Program-made: the position numbers and the translations under genes | The notes under the pieces: generated by a model | What the model was told of the DNA's origin: nothing | The model's input: the letters and a program-made list of their open reading frames with translations, nothing else | Database searches by the model: none | Part shown: positions 25,641 to 34,851 of the stretch, in pieces | How the letters are laid out: each line of letters opens with the position of its first letter | Position numbering within the stretch: position 1 is the stretch's first letter | From: Dyella sp. ASV21 | Lineage (GTDB): Bacteria > Pseudomonadota > Gammaproteobacteria > Xanthomonadales > Rhodanobacteraceae | Direction: 5' to 3' | Assembly (NCBI RefSeq): GCF_016428975.1 | Contig: NZ_JAELTT010000006.1 | Span: 1-64,000, forward strand | Length of the DNA stretch: 64,000 bases

Positions 25641-26036
25641 TCAAGGATTCTTGAGCTGCAGCAGATCCCACTTGTTGCCGTACAGATCCTGAAACACCAC
25701 CACCGTGCCGTAGGCCTCGTCACGCGGTTCCTCGCAGAACACCGCGCCAGCGGCAAGCATGCGCTGGTAGTCACGCCTGAAATCGTCGGTGTGCAGCAGC
25801 AGGAACACGCGCCCGCCAGTCTGGTCGCCGATATGCGCGCGCTGCGCCTCGGTGGTGGCCTTGGCAAGCAGCAGGCGCGTTTCGGTCGCGCCAGGGGGCT
25901 GTACGACGACCCAGCGCTTGCCGCCACCCATATCGGTGTCTTCCAGCAATTGGAAGCCCAGTACCGACGTGTACCAGGCGATGGCTTCGTCGTAATCGGC
26001 CACCACCAGGGCGATGCTTCCAATGTACTGCTTCAC
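25641..26036 (-). CDS. VOC (glyoxalase/bleomycin-resistance-like) protein
   Basis: 131 residues, one VOC domain: GSIALVVADYDEAIAWYTSVLGFQLLEDTDMG, then VFLLLHTDDFRRDYQRMLAAGAVFCEEPRDEAYGTVVVFQDLYGNKWDLLQ in overlapping blocks. The closing GNKWDLLQ pattern is typical. Substrate unknown. Only one base separates its start from the stop of the MmcQ/YjbR gene, so the two form an operon. Confidence 0.88.
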   Translation of the reverse strand: MKQYIGSIALVVADYDEAIAWYTSVLGFQLLEDTDMGGGKRWVVVQPPGATETRLLLAKATTEAQRAHIGDQTGGRVFLLLHTDDFRRDYQRMLAAGAVFCEEPRDEAYGTVVVFQDLYGNKWDLLQLKNP

Positions 26037-26037
26037 G

Positions 26038-26415
26038 TTACGGCTCCTGCGACCAAGCGCCCAGCTCGGCCTGCATCTTCTTGGTGAGTTTCGCGCGGAC
26101 CAGGCCGTAGGCGGTGCGAATCAGCTCGGCCAATTCGGCGGTGGCGAAGCGCTGCGGTTCTACTACGGAGACCCAGCGGGCCCGCGCGAGATAGGGGGCG
26201 GCGATCATACCTGGCTGGTCGCTCAGTTCCAGAAAGCGCTCGTCGTGTACCTTGAAGGAGAGCCGACCGCCGTGCACCGGCATCACCACGAACATCTTGC
26301 CGCCGACGCTGAAGACCAGGTCTTCGCCCCATTTGATGTCCCGCGTGACACCCGGCCAATGGCCGCACAGGGCTTCCAATTGGTCCGGCGTGATGCCTCT
26401 TTTGGTCGCTGCCAT
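26038..26415 (-). CDS. MmcQ/YjbR-family protein
   Basis: 125 residues: LEALCGHWPGVTRDIKWGEDLVFSVGGKMFVV, KVHDERFLELSDQPGM, PYLARARWVSV, all typical of MmcQ/YjbR (CyaY-like fold). It is often annotated as DNA-binding, but function is not settled. The start at 26413-26415 has GGAGGG upstream; the open frame continues upstream but is not protein-like. It is the first gene of a pair with the VOC gene. Confidence 0.88.
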   Translation of the reverse strand: MAATKRGITPDQLEALCGHWPGVTRDIKWGEDLVFSVGGKMFVVMPVHGGRLSFKVHDERFLELSDQPGMIAAPYLARARWVSVVEPQRFATAELAELIRTAYGLVRAKLTKKMQAELGAWSQEP

Positions 26416-26585
26416 GACCTTCACCCTCCATCCACGTACTGGCGTACCCGATAGCCATTGTGGCGCAAGGGCGCCGGCCGGGCCCAGCGCCTGTCGCGGG
26501 GCAATGCGGTGCGACATAGCGCCACCCAAGAGCTTGCCCTATGAGGCTTTTTATTCATGTTGCAGTGCACACAGTACGGTAAAGT

Positions 26586-27194
26586 ATGGGCATGACTCCC
26601 GCCATCGACCTCACCCATCCCCGGCACGCGACGCCGCCGCCGCGCAGCCGTGAACGTTACGCCCGCCCGCCGCTGCTTCCGGCGCCGAAGGGCGAGCGCG
26701 TGCATACGAATGATGGGCGGGAACTGTGCCTGCGCCATATCGAGCCCGGCGACGTGGCGGCACTGAAGCGCCAGTTCGGCCGGCTGTCGCCGGAGGACAT
26801 TCGTCGGCGCTTCCTGCACGCCATGTCCGAATTGCCCGACCCGATGGCGCAGCGCCTCGCGCGCATCGATCCGGCGGTGGAAACCGCCTTTGTACTGATG
26901 GATGAAACGGTCAAGCCGGCCGAGCTCCGTGGCGTGGGCCGCATCTACGTGGATGTGGCGGCCAACAGCGCCGAATTCTCGGTACTGGTGGAGCGTGACT
27001 GGGCCCGCCAGGGCCTGGGCGCCCTGCTGATGCAGCGCCTGGTGGACGACTGCCGTCGCCGCGGCCTGAGCGAGATCTGGGGCTACGTGCTGCTGGAGAA
27101 CCGCCCCATGCTGCACCTGTGCAAGGACCTGGGCTTCGTCCGTCGCCTTACCCCGGACGAACCGGGCACCACGCTGATCTCCCTGCAGCTCTGA
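26586..27194 (+). CDS. GNAT-family N-acetyltransferase
   Basis: 202 residues with one GNAT domain. ELCLRHIEPGDVAALKRQFGRLSPEDIRRRFL opens it. The acetyl-CoA loop is EFSVLVERDWARQGLGALLMQRLVDDCR (Q/RxxGxG/A as RQGLGA). ENRPMLHLCKDLGF closes it. The AT-rich stretch before it ends in TAAAGT directly upstream of the start; if that is the -10, the message may be leaderless from the second ATG at 26592. Substrate unknown. Confidence 0.85.
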   Translation: MGMTPAIDLTHPRHATPPPRSRERYARPPLLPAPKGERVHTNDGRELCLRHIEPGDVAALKRQFGRLSPEDIRRRFLHAMSELPDPMAQRLARIDPAVETAFVLMDETVKPAELRGVGRIYVDVAANSAEFSVLVERDWARQGLGALLMQRLVDDCRRRGLSEIWGYVLLENRPMLHLCKDLGFVRRLTPDEPGTTLISLQL

Positions 27195-27223
27195 ACGCGG
27201 TCCGATCTCCTTGATGTGAAGCA

Positions 27224-27245
27224 CCGCCCCGGCACGCCGGGGCGG
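27224..27245. terminator. GC-rich stem-loop between GNAT gene and mfd
   Basis: CCGCCCCGGC and GCCGGGGCGG form a 9-10 pair hairpin with a very small loop, 29 bp after the GNAT stop and 65 bp before the mfd start. No T-run follows, so termination would be weak or depend on a factor. Confidence 0.5.
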
Positions 27246-27310
27246 TCGCGTTACACTTGCCCGCTTTCCTGGCGCGGCTTGCTGGCGGCGCCCTTGAACC
27301 TGGCGTATGC

Positions 27311-30300
27311 ATGGCCAATACGATTCCGCACCCTCCCCTGCCCACCACGCCCAAGCAGCGCCGCTTCTGGACGTCGCCGCAGGGCTCCTCGCGCGCCCTG
27401 CTGGTCGCCGAAGCCGCGCGCTCGCATCCGGGCCTGCTGGTCGCCGTCACCCGTGACACCCAGCGCGCGCACGCGCTGGAGGACGAACTGCGGGTATTCG
27501 CAGGCAATCTGCCGGTACTGCACTTCCCGGATTGGGAAACGCTGCCCTACGACGTGTTCAGTCCCCACCCGGACATCGTCTCCCAGCGCATCGCCACCCT
27601 GTACCAGTTGCCCGACACCCAGCGCGGCGTGCTGGTGGTACCCATTGCCACCTTGATGCAACGCATTGCCCCGCGCAGCCACATCACGGGCGCGGGCCTG
27701 GTGGTGAAGAAGGGCCAGAAGATGGACCTGGCCAGCGAGCAGCGCCGCCTGGAAGCGGCCGGTTATCGCAATGTGCCGCAGGTGGCCGAGCCGGGCGACT
27801 TCGCCGTGCGTGGCGCGCTGATCGATATCTTCCCAATGGGCGCGGCGGAACCGTTCCGCATCGAGCTGTTCGACGACGAAGTGGAGTCCATTCGCAGCTT
27901 CGACCCGGAATCCCAGCGCTCCCAGCAACAGGTGGAAGACATTCGGCTGCTGCCCGCGCGCGAGTTTCCGCTCACCGAAGGCGCGGCCAAGGATTTCCGC
28001 ACGCATCTGCGCGAGCGCTTCCCCATCGACGTGCGCCGTTGCCCGCTCTATCAGGACATGAAAGAGGGCGTGACACCGGGCGGCATCGAGTACTACCTGC
28101 CCATGTTCTTCGAGCAGACCGCTACGCTGTTCGACTACCTGGCCGACAGCGCGGTATTCCTGCTTGGCGAGAACGCACTCGATGCCGCCGAACAATTCTG
28201 GACGCAGACCAGCGAGCGCTACAACCAACGCGCGCACGACATCGAGCGACCGGTGCTGCCGCCCGCCGAGCTGTACCTGGCGCCCGAACTGCTGCGCGAG
28301 CAGCTCAACAAGCGCCTGCGCGTGGAACTGGTGGAAAACGGCCACGAGCACGCGCTGCCCAGTGGCACCCAGCCGGCGCCGGAGCTGCCGCTCAACCGTA
28401 AGGGCGAGGAGCCCGGCACCTCGCTGCGCCACTTCCTCACCAACTATCCTGGCCGTGTGCTGATCGCAGCTGATTCGGCCGGACGCCGCGAGGCATTGAT
28501 CGAGCAGCTCGCCAGCGCCGGCCTCAAGCCCGACGCCGTGGAAGGCTGGCAGGCCTTTGCCGCCGGCAACAGCACGCTGCGCCTGGCCATCACCATGGCC
28601 AGCCTCGAACAAGGCTTTGCGCTCACCGAGCCGGCGTTGACGGTACTTACCGAGCGCGAACTTTTCGGCGAGCGCGTGCGCAGCGAACGCAAGCGCCGTC
28701 GCGGCGCCGCGCGCGATCCCGACAGCATCATCCGCGACCTCACCGAACTCACCATCGGTGCGCCCATCGTGCACGTCGATCACGGCGTGGGTCGCTACCA
28801 GGGCCTGGTTTCGATGGAACTGGGCGGCATGGAGGGCGAGTTCCTCACCATCGAATACGCCAAGGGCGACAAGCTCTACGTGCCGGTGGCACAGCTGGGC
28901 CTGGTGAGCCGCTACACCGGCACCGCGCCGGAACTGGCGCCGCTGCATTCGCTGGGCGGCGACGCGTGGGAACGCGCGCGCCGCAAGGCCGCCGAGAAAG
29001 TACGCGACGTCGCCGCCGAACTGCTCGGCATCTATGCGCAACGCGAGGCACGTGGCGGCGAGTCCATGTCGATCGATCGCCAGTTGGTGGAAGAGTTCGG
29101 CGCGAGCTTCCCGTTCGAGGAAACGCCCGATCAGCTCCAAGCCATCGACGCCGTGCTCGGCGACCTCGCCGCCCCGCGCGCGATGGATCGCGTGATCTGC
29201 GGCGACGTGGGTTTCGGCAAGACCGAGGTCGCGCTGCGCGCGGCCTTCGCCGCCGCCACCGCCGGCAAGCAGGTCGCCGTGCTGGTGCCCACCACCCTGC
29301 TGGCCCAACAGCACTATCGAAATTTCTCCGACCGCTTCGCCGACTGGCCGGTGCGCGTCGATGTGCTCTCGCGCTTCAAGTCCACCAAGGAAGTGAACGA
29401 GGCGCTCAAGCGCCTGGCCGACGGTCAGATCGACGTGATCGTGGGCACGCACAAGCTGCTCGCGCCCGAGATCAAGTTCAAGAACCTGGGCCTGGTGGTG
29501 GTGGACGAAGAGCAGCGCTTTGGCGTGCGCCAGAAGGAACAGCTGAAGAAACTGCGCGCCGAGGTGGATCTGCTCACCATGACGGCCACGCCGATTCCGC
29601 GCACGCTCAACATGGCGATGAACGGCCTGCGCGACCTGTCGCTGATCGCCACGCCGCCGGCGCATCGCATGGCGGTACGCACCTTTATCTCGGCCTGGGA
29701 GCCCGCGCTGATCCGCGAAGCGTTCCAACGCGAGCTGGCGCGCGGCGGCCAGGTGTATTTCCTGCACAACGAAGTGGACACCATCGAGCGCGCCGCACGC
29801 GAGCTGGAAGAGCTGATCCCCGAGGCACGCATCGGCATCGCCCACGGCCAGATGCCCGAGCGCGAGCTGGAACGCGTGATGGCCGATTTCCATCGCCAGC
29901 GCTTCAACGTACTGGTGTGCACCACCATTATCGAAACCGGCATCGATATTCCCACCGCCAACACCATCATCATCAACCGCGCCGATCGCTTTGGCCTGGC
30001 CCAGTTGCACCAGCTGCGCGGTCGTGTGGGGCGTTCGCACCATCGCGCCTATGCCTACCTGGTGGTGCCCGATCGCAAGGCCATGACGGCCGATGCCGAG
30101 AAGCGCCTGGAAGCGCTCGCCTCGCTGGAGGAACTGGGCGCGGGCTTCACCCTTGCCACCCACGACCTGGAAATACGTGGCGCGGGCGAACTGCTGGGTG
30201 ATGAGCAATCCGGCCAGATCCAGGAGATCGGTTTTGGCCTCTACACCGAACTGCTGGAACGCGCGGTGCGCGCGCTCAAGTCCGGCAAGGTGCCCGACTT

Positions 30301-30766
30301 CGATCTTAGCAGCGAGCACGAGACGGAAGTGGAGCTGCATCTGCCCGCGCTGATTCCCGACGATTACCTGCCCGATGTGCACACGCGCCTGACGCTCTAC
30401 AAGCGCATTGCCAGCGCCCGCAATGATGAACACCTGCGCGACCTGCAAGTGGAGATGATCGACCGCTTCGGCCTGCTGCCCGATCCGGCCAAACAACTTT
30501 TTGCGGTAGCCACGCTCAAGCTGATGGCCACGCCGCTGGGCATCCGCAAGTTGGACTTCGGTGCCAACGGCGGGCGCATCACCTTCCGCGACAAGCCCGA
30601 AGTAGACCCGATGGCGATCATCCGTCTGATCCAGAGCCAGCCCCGCGTATACAAGCTCGACGGCCAGGACAAGCTCAAGGTGGTCCTGGAGCTTCCCGGC
30701 GCCAGCGAACGCATTCGCACCGCCCAGGAAGTACTGATCCAACTGGGTGCCCGTCGCCCCGCCTGA
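27311..30766 (+). CDS. mfd: Transcription-repair coupling factor
   Basis: 1151 residues, full length for Mfd. It frees RNA polymerase stalled at DNA lesions and recruits UvrA. The UvrB-like N-terminus is present (FPDWETLPYDVFSPHPDIVSQR in parts). The RNA-polymerase-interacting domain region has VHVDHGVGRYQGL near residue 485. The translocase has Walker A GDVGFGKTEVALRA near residue 635 and DEEQ in VVVDEEQRFGV near residue 732. TATPIPRTLNMAM and LHQLRGRVGRS follow. The start at 27311 was preferred to an upstream in-frame Met at 27257 because homologs begin near here. Confidence 0.98.
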   Translation: MANTIPHPPLPTTPKQRRFWTSPQGSSRALLVAEAARSHPGLLVAVTRDTQRAHALEDELRVFAGNLPVLHFPDWETLPYDVFSPHPDIVSQRIATLYQLPDTQRGVLVVPIATLMQRIAPRSHITGAGLVVKKGQKMDLASEQRRLEAAGYRNVPQVAEPGDFAVRGALIDIFPMGAAEPFRIELFDDEVESIRSFDPESQRSQQQVEDIRLLPAREFPLTEGAAKDFRTHLRERFPIDVRRCPLYQDMKEGVTPGGIEYYLPMFFEQTATLFDYLADSAVFLLGENALDAAEQFWTQTSERYNQRAHDIERPVLPPAELYLAPELLREQLNKRLRVELVENGHEHALPSGTQPAPELPLNRKGEEPGTSLRHFLTNYPGRVLIAADSAGRREALIEQLASAGLKPDAVEGWQAFAAGNSTLRLAITMASLEQGFALTEPALTVLTERELFGERVRSERKRRRGAARDPDSIIRDLTELTIGAPIVHVDHGVGRYQGLVSMELGGMEGEFLTIEYAKGDKLYVPVAQLGLVSRYTGTAPELAPLHSLGGDAWERARRKAAEKVRDVAAELLGIYAQREARGGESMSIDRQLVEEFGASFPFEETPDQLQAIDAVLGDLAAPRAMDRVICGDVGFGKTEVALRAAFAAATAGKQVAVLVPTTLLAQQHYRNFSDRFADWPVRVDVLSRFKSTKEVNEALKRLADGQIDVIVGTHKLLAPEIKFKNLGLVVVDEEQRFGVRQKEQLKKLRAEVDLLTMTATPIPRTLNMAMNGLRDLSLIATPPAHRMAVRTFISAWEPALIREAFQRELARGGQVYFLHNEVDTIERAARELEELIPEARIGIAHGQMPERELERVMADFHRQRFNVLVCTTIIETGIDIPTANTIIINRADRFGLAQLHQLRGRVGRSHHRAYAYLVVPDRKAMTADAEKRLEALASLEELGAGFTLATHDLEIRGAGELLGDEQSGQIQEIGFGLYTELLERAVRALKSGKVPDFDLSSEHETEVELHLPALIPDDYLPDVHTRLTLYKRIASARNDEHLRDLQVEMIDRFGLLPDPAKQLFAVATLKLMATPLGIRKLDFGANGGRITFRDKPEVDPMAIIRLIQSQPRVYKLDGQDKLKVVLELPGASERIRTAQEVLIQLGARRPA

Positions 30767-31102
30767 TCTCCCGCCCATTCCGCGGGCGCATGACGCGCCC
30801 GCGGACGCCAACATCCCTCCGTTGACGTACCATCGTCGACACACGATCGAGGGGGCGAACAGGTTGCCCGACGACGAACTGGCCCTGGGGAGGCTATCCG
30901 CGAAAGCGGAGGAGCTTTCGCGCGCGGCTGCTCGACTGGCCGCACGCCGGGTGAAAAGCGTGGAGATCACTGACTGACGACGCCACGAACGGCAAGGTAA
31001 AACAGCCTGACAAGGCGAACGATGGGCGAGCTTTGCTCGCCACATGCTGGACGCTTCTTGCTTGCCCACTCCTTTGAACGCCACTACCGAGCCGGAATAG
31101 CC
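30767..31102. other. 336 bp region between mfd and antiporter copy 2
   Basis: It holds no clear conserved gene. It does hold a candidate 37-codon reading frame (30864-30977, listed separately) and a perfect stem-loop inside it: CGCGAAAGC (30899-30907), loop GGAGGA, GCTTTCGCG (30914-30922). A TTGACG at 30822-30827 looks like a -35 box but lacks a good -10. Confidence 0.5.
30864..30977 (+). CDS. Candidate small protein, 37 residues
   Basis: It begins at a TTG preceded by a strong ribosome site (GAGGGGG, 7-12 bases upstream). It encodes LPDDELALGRLSAKAEEL followed by a basic alanine-rich helix and VKSVEITD. The product would be one amphipathic helix. Third-position GC is lower than in neighbouring genes, and a perfect 9-bp stem-loop lies inside, which could instead mean a structured RNA. 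I do not recognise a family. Low confidence. Confidence 0.25.
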   Translation: MPDDELALGRLSAKAEELSRAAARLAARRVKSVEITD

Positions 31103-32260
31103 ATGGCCCACGATCCATCCAGTGCAGCCCTCGATCTGCCGATGTTTACCCCGAAGATGCTGATACGCCCGGCGATAGCCTGGACCACCGTTGCCTTGTT
31201 CCTGGTGTTCGGCTCCGATTGGATGGCCCACCTCAGCCGCCACGAAATCGGCCTGTCGCTGTTCGCGTGGCTGTTCTTTGTGATCGTTTGGGTATCGTTT
31301 GGCGTGGTGCACGAGGCTGAGGAACTGGCTGGCCTGCTCGGTGAACCCGTGGGCACGCTGGTACTCACGCTTTCCATTGTCGTCATCGAAGTGGTGCTGA
31401 TTTCGGCCGTGATGCTCGGCGCGGGCGATACGGCGACGCTGGCGCGCGACACCATGTTCGCGGTACTGATGATCGTGCTCAATGGCGTGGTGGGCATTGG
31501 CCTGTTGATCGGTGGCATGCGCCATCACGAACAAGCCTTCAACCTGCACGGCGCCACGGCGTATCTCGCCGTGATCATTCCCTTGGCGACCATTGCGCTG
31601 GTGCTGCCCAGCTTCACCGCGTCCACGCCGGATGGCACGCTCACACCGGTGCAGGCAGTGAGCTTCTCCATCCTCACCATGGCCATGTACGGCATGTTCC
31701 TGTGGCTACAGACCGGTCGCCACAAGGGCTACTTCGTGGCGCCCCGCTCGGACACCGACGCCAACGTACCGGAGGAACTTCCGCCGCCGCCGCGCAAACC
31801 GCGCAAGGGTGAGATGGCGATGCACCTGGTGTTGCTGCTGGTGAACATCCTGCCCATCGTCATCCTGTCCAAGAGTCTGGCCAAGGTGCTCGACTACGGC
31901 ATTGCCGCCACCGGCGCCCCGCCGTCACTGGGCGGCATCATCATCGCCATGCTGGTGTTTACGCCGGAAGGCGTTTCCGCGCTGATCGCGATACGGCGCG
32001 ACCAACTGACCCGCGCCATCAACCTGTGCCTGGGCGGCGCGGCCTCCACCGTGGGCCTTACCGTGCCCGCCGTGCTGGCGATCGGCTTGTTCACCGGCAA
32101 GCCCGTGGTGCTGGGGCTTCCCTCCGCCAGCATCGTGCTGCTTGCCTCCACCCTGATCCTGAGCAGCAACACCTTCTCCGGATGGCGTACCACCATGCTC
32201 GAAGGCGCGGTACACCTGTCGATGTTCGCCGTGTTCCTGGTGTTGGTCTTCAGCCCATAG
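31103..32260 (+). CDS. CaCA-family Ca2+/H+ antiporter, copy 2 (ChaA/y4hA-like)
   Basis: 385 residues, about eleven hydrophobic segments. Alpha repeats: GEPVGTLVLTLSIVVIEVVL and VFTPEGVSALIAIRRDQ to STVGLTVPAVLAIG. Compared with the copy at 16917 it shares the order and core motifs but differs in most loop residues, and has a proline-rich cytoplasmic loop (PEELPPPPRKPRKGE). Start at 31103 was chosen because the hydrophobic domain follows. It is convergent with egtD. Confidence 0.9.
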   Translation: MAHDPSSAALDLPMFTPKMLIRPAIAWTTVALFLVFGSDWMAHLSRHEIGLSLFAWLFFVIVWVSFGVVHEAEELAGLLGEPVGTLVLTLSIVVIEVVLISAVMLGAGDTATLARDTMFAVLMIVLNGVVGIGLLIGGMRHHEQAFNLHGATAYLAVIIPLATIALVLPSFTASTPDGTLTPVQAVSFSILTMAMYGMFLWLQTGRHKGYFVAPRSDTDANVPEELPPPPRKPRKGEMAMHLVLLLVNILPIVILSKSLAKVLDYGIAATGAPPSLGGIIIAMLVFTPEGVSALIAIRRDQLTRAINLCLGGAASTVGLTVPAVLAIGLFTGKPVVLGLPSASIVLLASTLILSSNTFSGWRTTMLEGAVHLSMFAVFLVLVFSP

Positions 32261-32305
32261 CCCACGAGAGGGGCGAATGGTCGATGGCGCCGCCTTCGCA
32301 CTGCC

Positions 32306-32340
32306 GTCCTGCAACGCACGCCACGCGTGCCTTGCAGGAC
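32306..32340. terminator. Long stem-loop between convergent antiporter and egtD genes
   Basis: Arms GTCCTGCAACGCACGC and GCGTGCCTTGCAGGAC pair at 15 of 16 positions around a three-base loop (CAC). It lies 46 bp after the antiporter stop and 41 bp before the egtD stop, so it could terminate both. No T-run. Confidence 0.6.
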
Positions 32341-32380
32341 GTGCTGACCAGGGTATGCCCAGAACAGCAGACTCATCTCA

Positions 32381-33385
32381 TCACGACGATGCGCTCGCCT
32401 CCGGCGCACCGACGCCCGCGCGCACCAGGTAGTACACGGCGAACATCGACGCAGGATCGGTCCAGGTGTGCGTCACTTCCAGACCCGCGCGCGCGGCCAA
32501 TGCGGCGAAGTCGGCGGGAGAGTACTTGCAGCTGTATTCCACCTGCATGGCTTCATCCGCGCCGAAAGTCACCTGCTGGCGGCCCACGCGAACCTTCTGT
32601 GCGCGCGTGCTGACAAGGAAAGTTTCGATACGGCCGGCCATGGTGTTGTAGTGCGCACGGTGGCGGAAAGCGGATAGATCGAAGTTGCTGCCGATTTCGC
32701 GATTAAGCCGAACCAGCATGTTCAAGGTGAACTCGGCCGTGACACCTGCCCGATCGTTGTAGGCAGCCTCGATAGTCGCCGTATCCTTCTTGAGGTCCGC
32801 ACCGATCAGGATGCCCCCGTTGTCGCCCATCTCATTGCGCATCTTTCGCAGCAAAGCGGCCGCATCGCGCGCCTCGAAATTACCAATGGTGGAACCGGGG
32901 AAATACAACACGGTACGCCGCGGCGCACGGGGTGGAATCGGCAATCGCAGCGCGCGCGTAAAGTCGCCGGACAACGGTTGCACCGGAAGGCCGGGAAAGC
33001 GCTCGCCCATGGCCTGTACGCAGGCGCGCAGCGGCTCGGTCGAAATTTCCACCGGCACATACGCCACGGGAGCGCTCAGGTGTTCGAGCAGCATGCGCGT
33101 CTTGATGGCGTGCCCGCTGCCGTATTCCACCAGGCGCACATCCTCGCCCAGCACAGCGGCCATCTCACCGGCATGCAACTCCATCAGGGCGATTTCGCTG
33201 CGGGTGAGGTAATACTCCGGCTGCTCGCAAATGGCTTCGAACAGCTGCGATCCACGCTCGTCGTAAAACAGCCACGACGGCAATTTTTTGGGGCGTGCCC
33301 GCAGGCCACGCTGCACGACGCCGATGAGGTCGTCGACAGGCGGACGACGATCGTCGTCCCGGAGGTCGAAGGCTTGTACATTCAT
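32381..33385 (-). CDS. egtD: L-histidine N-alpha-methyltransferase, ergothioneine synthesis
   Basis: EgtD trimethylates histidine to hercynine using SAM. 334 residues, opening PKKLPSWLFYDERGSQLFEAI, then YYLTRSEIALM. The SAM motif is VEYGSGHAIKTRMLL, and YFPGSTIGNFE and GADLKKD follow. Homologs share all of these. The start overlaps the egtB stop by four bases (ATGA), so egtB and egtD are translated together with egtB first. Confidence 0.95.
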   Translation of the reverse strand: MNVQAFDLRDDDRRPPVDDLIGVVQRGLRARPKKLPSWLFYDERGSQLFEAICEQPEYYLTRSEIALMELHAGEMAAVLGEDVRLVEYGSGHAIKTRMLLEHLSAPVAYVPVEISTEPLRACVQAMGERFPGLPVQPLSGDFTRALRLPIPPRAPRRTVLYFPGSTIGNFEARDAAALLRKMRNEMGDNGGILIGADLKKDTATIEAAYNDRAGVTAEFTLNMLVRLNREIGSNFDLSAFRHRAHYNTMAGRIETFLVSTRAQKVRVGRQQVTFGADEAMQVEYSCKYSPADFAALAARAGLEVTHTWTDPASMFAVYYLVRAGVGAPEASASS

Positions 33386-34665
33386 CGATCTTGCCCCAGT
33401 CGAATCCCCATGAACTGCCAGCGCGCATGGGGAGGAAAGAAATTCCGGTAGCTCACACGCAGGTGTTCGCGCGGCGTGGCACACGAACCGCCACGCAGTA
33501 CCCACTGACCGCACATGAATTTGCCGTTGTATTCGCCCAGGGCGCCGGCCAGCGGGCGGAACCCCGGATAGCTGACATAGGGCGAGGCGGTCCATTCCCA
33601 CACATCGCCGAACATCTGCAGCAACCCCTCGTCGGCCGTCGCGGCGCGAGGATGGAAAAGCTGGTCATCGAGCAGGTTGCCACGCACCGGCAATGAAGCT
33701 GCGGCGCTCTCCCACTCCGCTTCGGTGGGCAGGCGGGCGCCAGCCCAGCGAGCGAACGCATCGGCTTCGTAATAACTGACATGGCTTACGGGTGCGTGCG
33801 GGTCGATCGACTGCACGCCGGCCAGCGTGAACTCACTGGCCAGATCCGCCTGCCAATACAGCGGCCGTGTCCATTGCTCGCGGCACACCGTGTCCCAGCC
33901 GTCGGAAAGCCACAGCGACGGCTCGCGGTAGCCGCCGTCATGCACAAAAGCGGCGAACTCAGCGTTGGTGACCAGCCGATTCGCCAGCGCATGCGGCGGC
34001 AGCAATACCGGATGGCGAGGCGTTTCGTTATCGAACGAAAACCCCTCACTTTCGTGGCCGATGGCCACCACACCTGCCACACCCTCGATAAACGTCAATG
34101 CCGGTGCCGTCGCCGCTGCTGGCGGCGCCAGGCGCGAGACATACGCTGGATGCAGCGGGTTGACCGAGAATGCGTGTTTGATATCGGTCAGCAGCAATTC
34201 CTGATGCTGTTGCTCGTGCTGCAGGCCCAGTTCGATCACCGCCAGCGCGGCACCGCTGATGTCGCCTTGCAGGCACTCCATCACCGCATCGTCGACGTGC
34301 TCGCGGTACGCCAGGATCTGTTGCACGCTGGGTCGCGACAACACACCGCGACGTGGCCGTGCATGCATCGGCCCGACCGATTGGTAGTAGGAGTTGAAAA
34401 GGTAATGCCATTCCGGATGCGGCGGACGGTAATCACTGTCGCGCGCCAGCAAGAACTGCTCGAAGAACCATGTGGTGTGCGCGAGATGCCACTTGGCTGG
34501 ACTGGCGTCCGGCATCGACTGCACCATCATGTCTTCGGGGCTCAATGGCTCGCACAACGCCACGCTGCGAGCGCGAACATGGCGGAAGCGCAGCAACAGG
34601 GCCTCGGCTTGCAGGGCCGATGGCGCCAGGGTCACGGCCGCCCCCGGCGTTTGGCGGAGGCGCAA
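33382..34665 (-). CDS. egtB: Ergothioneine biosynthesis sulfoxide synthase
   Basis: An iron-dependent enzyme that joins hercynine to a thiol and oxidises it. 427 residues. The N-terminal DinB-like part has the first iron His in KWHLAHTTWFFE and the HxxxHxE pair in LQHEQQHQELL. The C-terminal formylglycine-generating-enzyme-like domain has RLPTEAEWE, GDVWEWTASPY, VLRGGSCATP and YRNFFPPHARWQFMGIRL. No egtA, egtC or egtE lies nearby. This suggests the two-gene type that may use cysteine directly or has other genes elsewhere. Confidence 0.95.
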   Translation of the reverse strand: MRLRQTPGAAVTLAPSALQAEALLLRFRHVRARSVALCEPLSPEDMMVQSMPDASPAKWHLAHTTWFFEQFLLARDSDYRPPHPEWHYLFNSYYQSVGPMHARPRRGVLSRPSVQQILAYREHVDDAVMECLQGDISGAALAVIELGLQHEQQHQELLLTDIKHAFSVNPLHPAYVSRLAPPAAATAPALTFIEGVAGVVAIGHESEGFSFDNETPRHPVLLPPHALANRLVTNAEFAAFVHDGGYREPSLWLSDGWDTVCREQWTRPLYWQADLASEFTLAGVQSIDPHAPVSHVSYYEADAFARWAGARLPTEAEWESAAASLPVRGNLLDDQLFHPRAATADEGLLQMFGDVWEWTASPYVSYPGFRPLAGALGEYNGKFMCGQWVLRGGSCATPREHLRVSYRNFFPPHARWQFMGIRLGQDR

Positions 34666-34851
34666 CGGGCAAGTTCACTATCGTGTATATGCTTCACAAC
34701 GAGCGTATCGGGTCCAAACATGCGCGCACCTTGCCGGAGCGCCCGTTCACATTGCGTGATGCGGCGATGGCGGCAGCTTTACAAGGCTGTACGCGGCACG
34801 GCCGCCTGCGCGTTTCTCAAAGGGTGTCCCTACTTACCGTGAGGTGACCGT

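Noticed and set aside
30894-31118. A 74-codon frame on the minus strand
   Set aside because: No ribosome site, no family and unlikely composition; it overlaps a hairpin.
27251-31549. A 1432-codon open frame on the minus strand
   Set aside because: It lies opposite mfd and part of the antiporter gene; the mfd reading has all family motifs, and this frame is the usual mirror open frame of GC-rich coding DNA.
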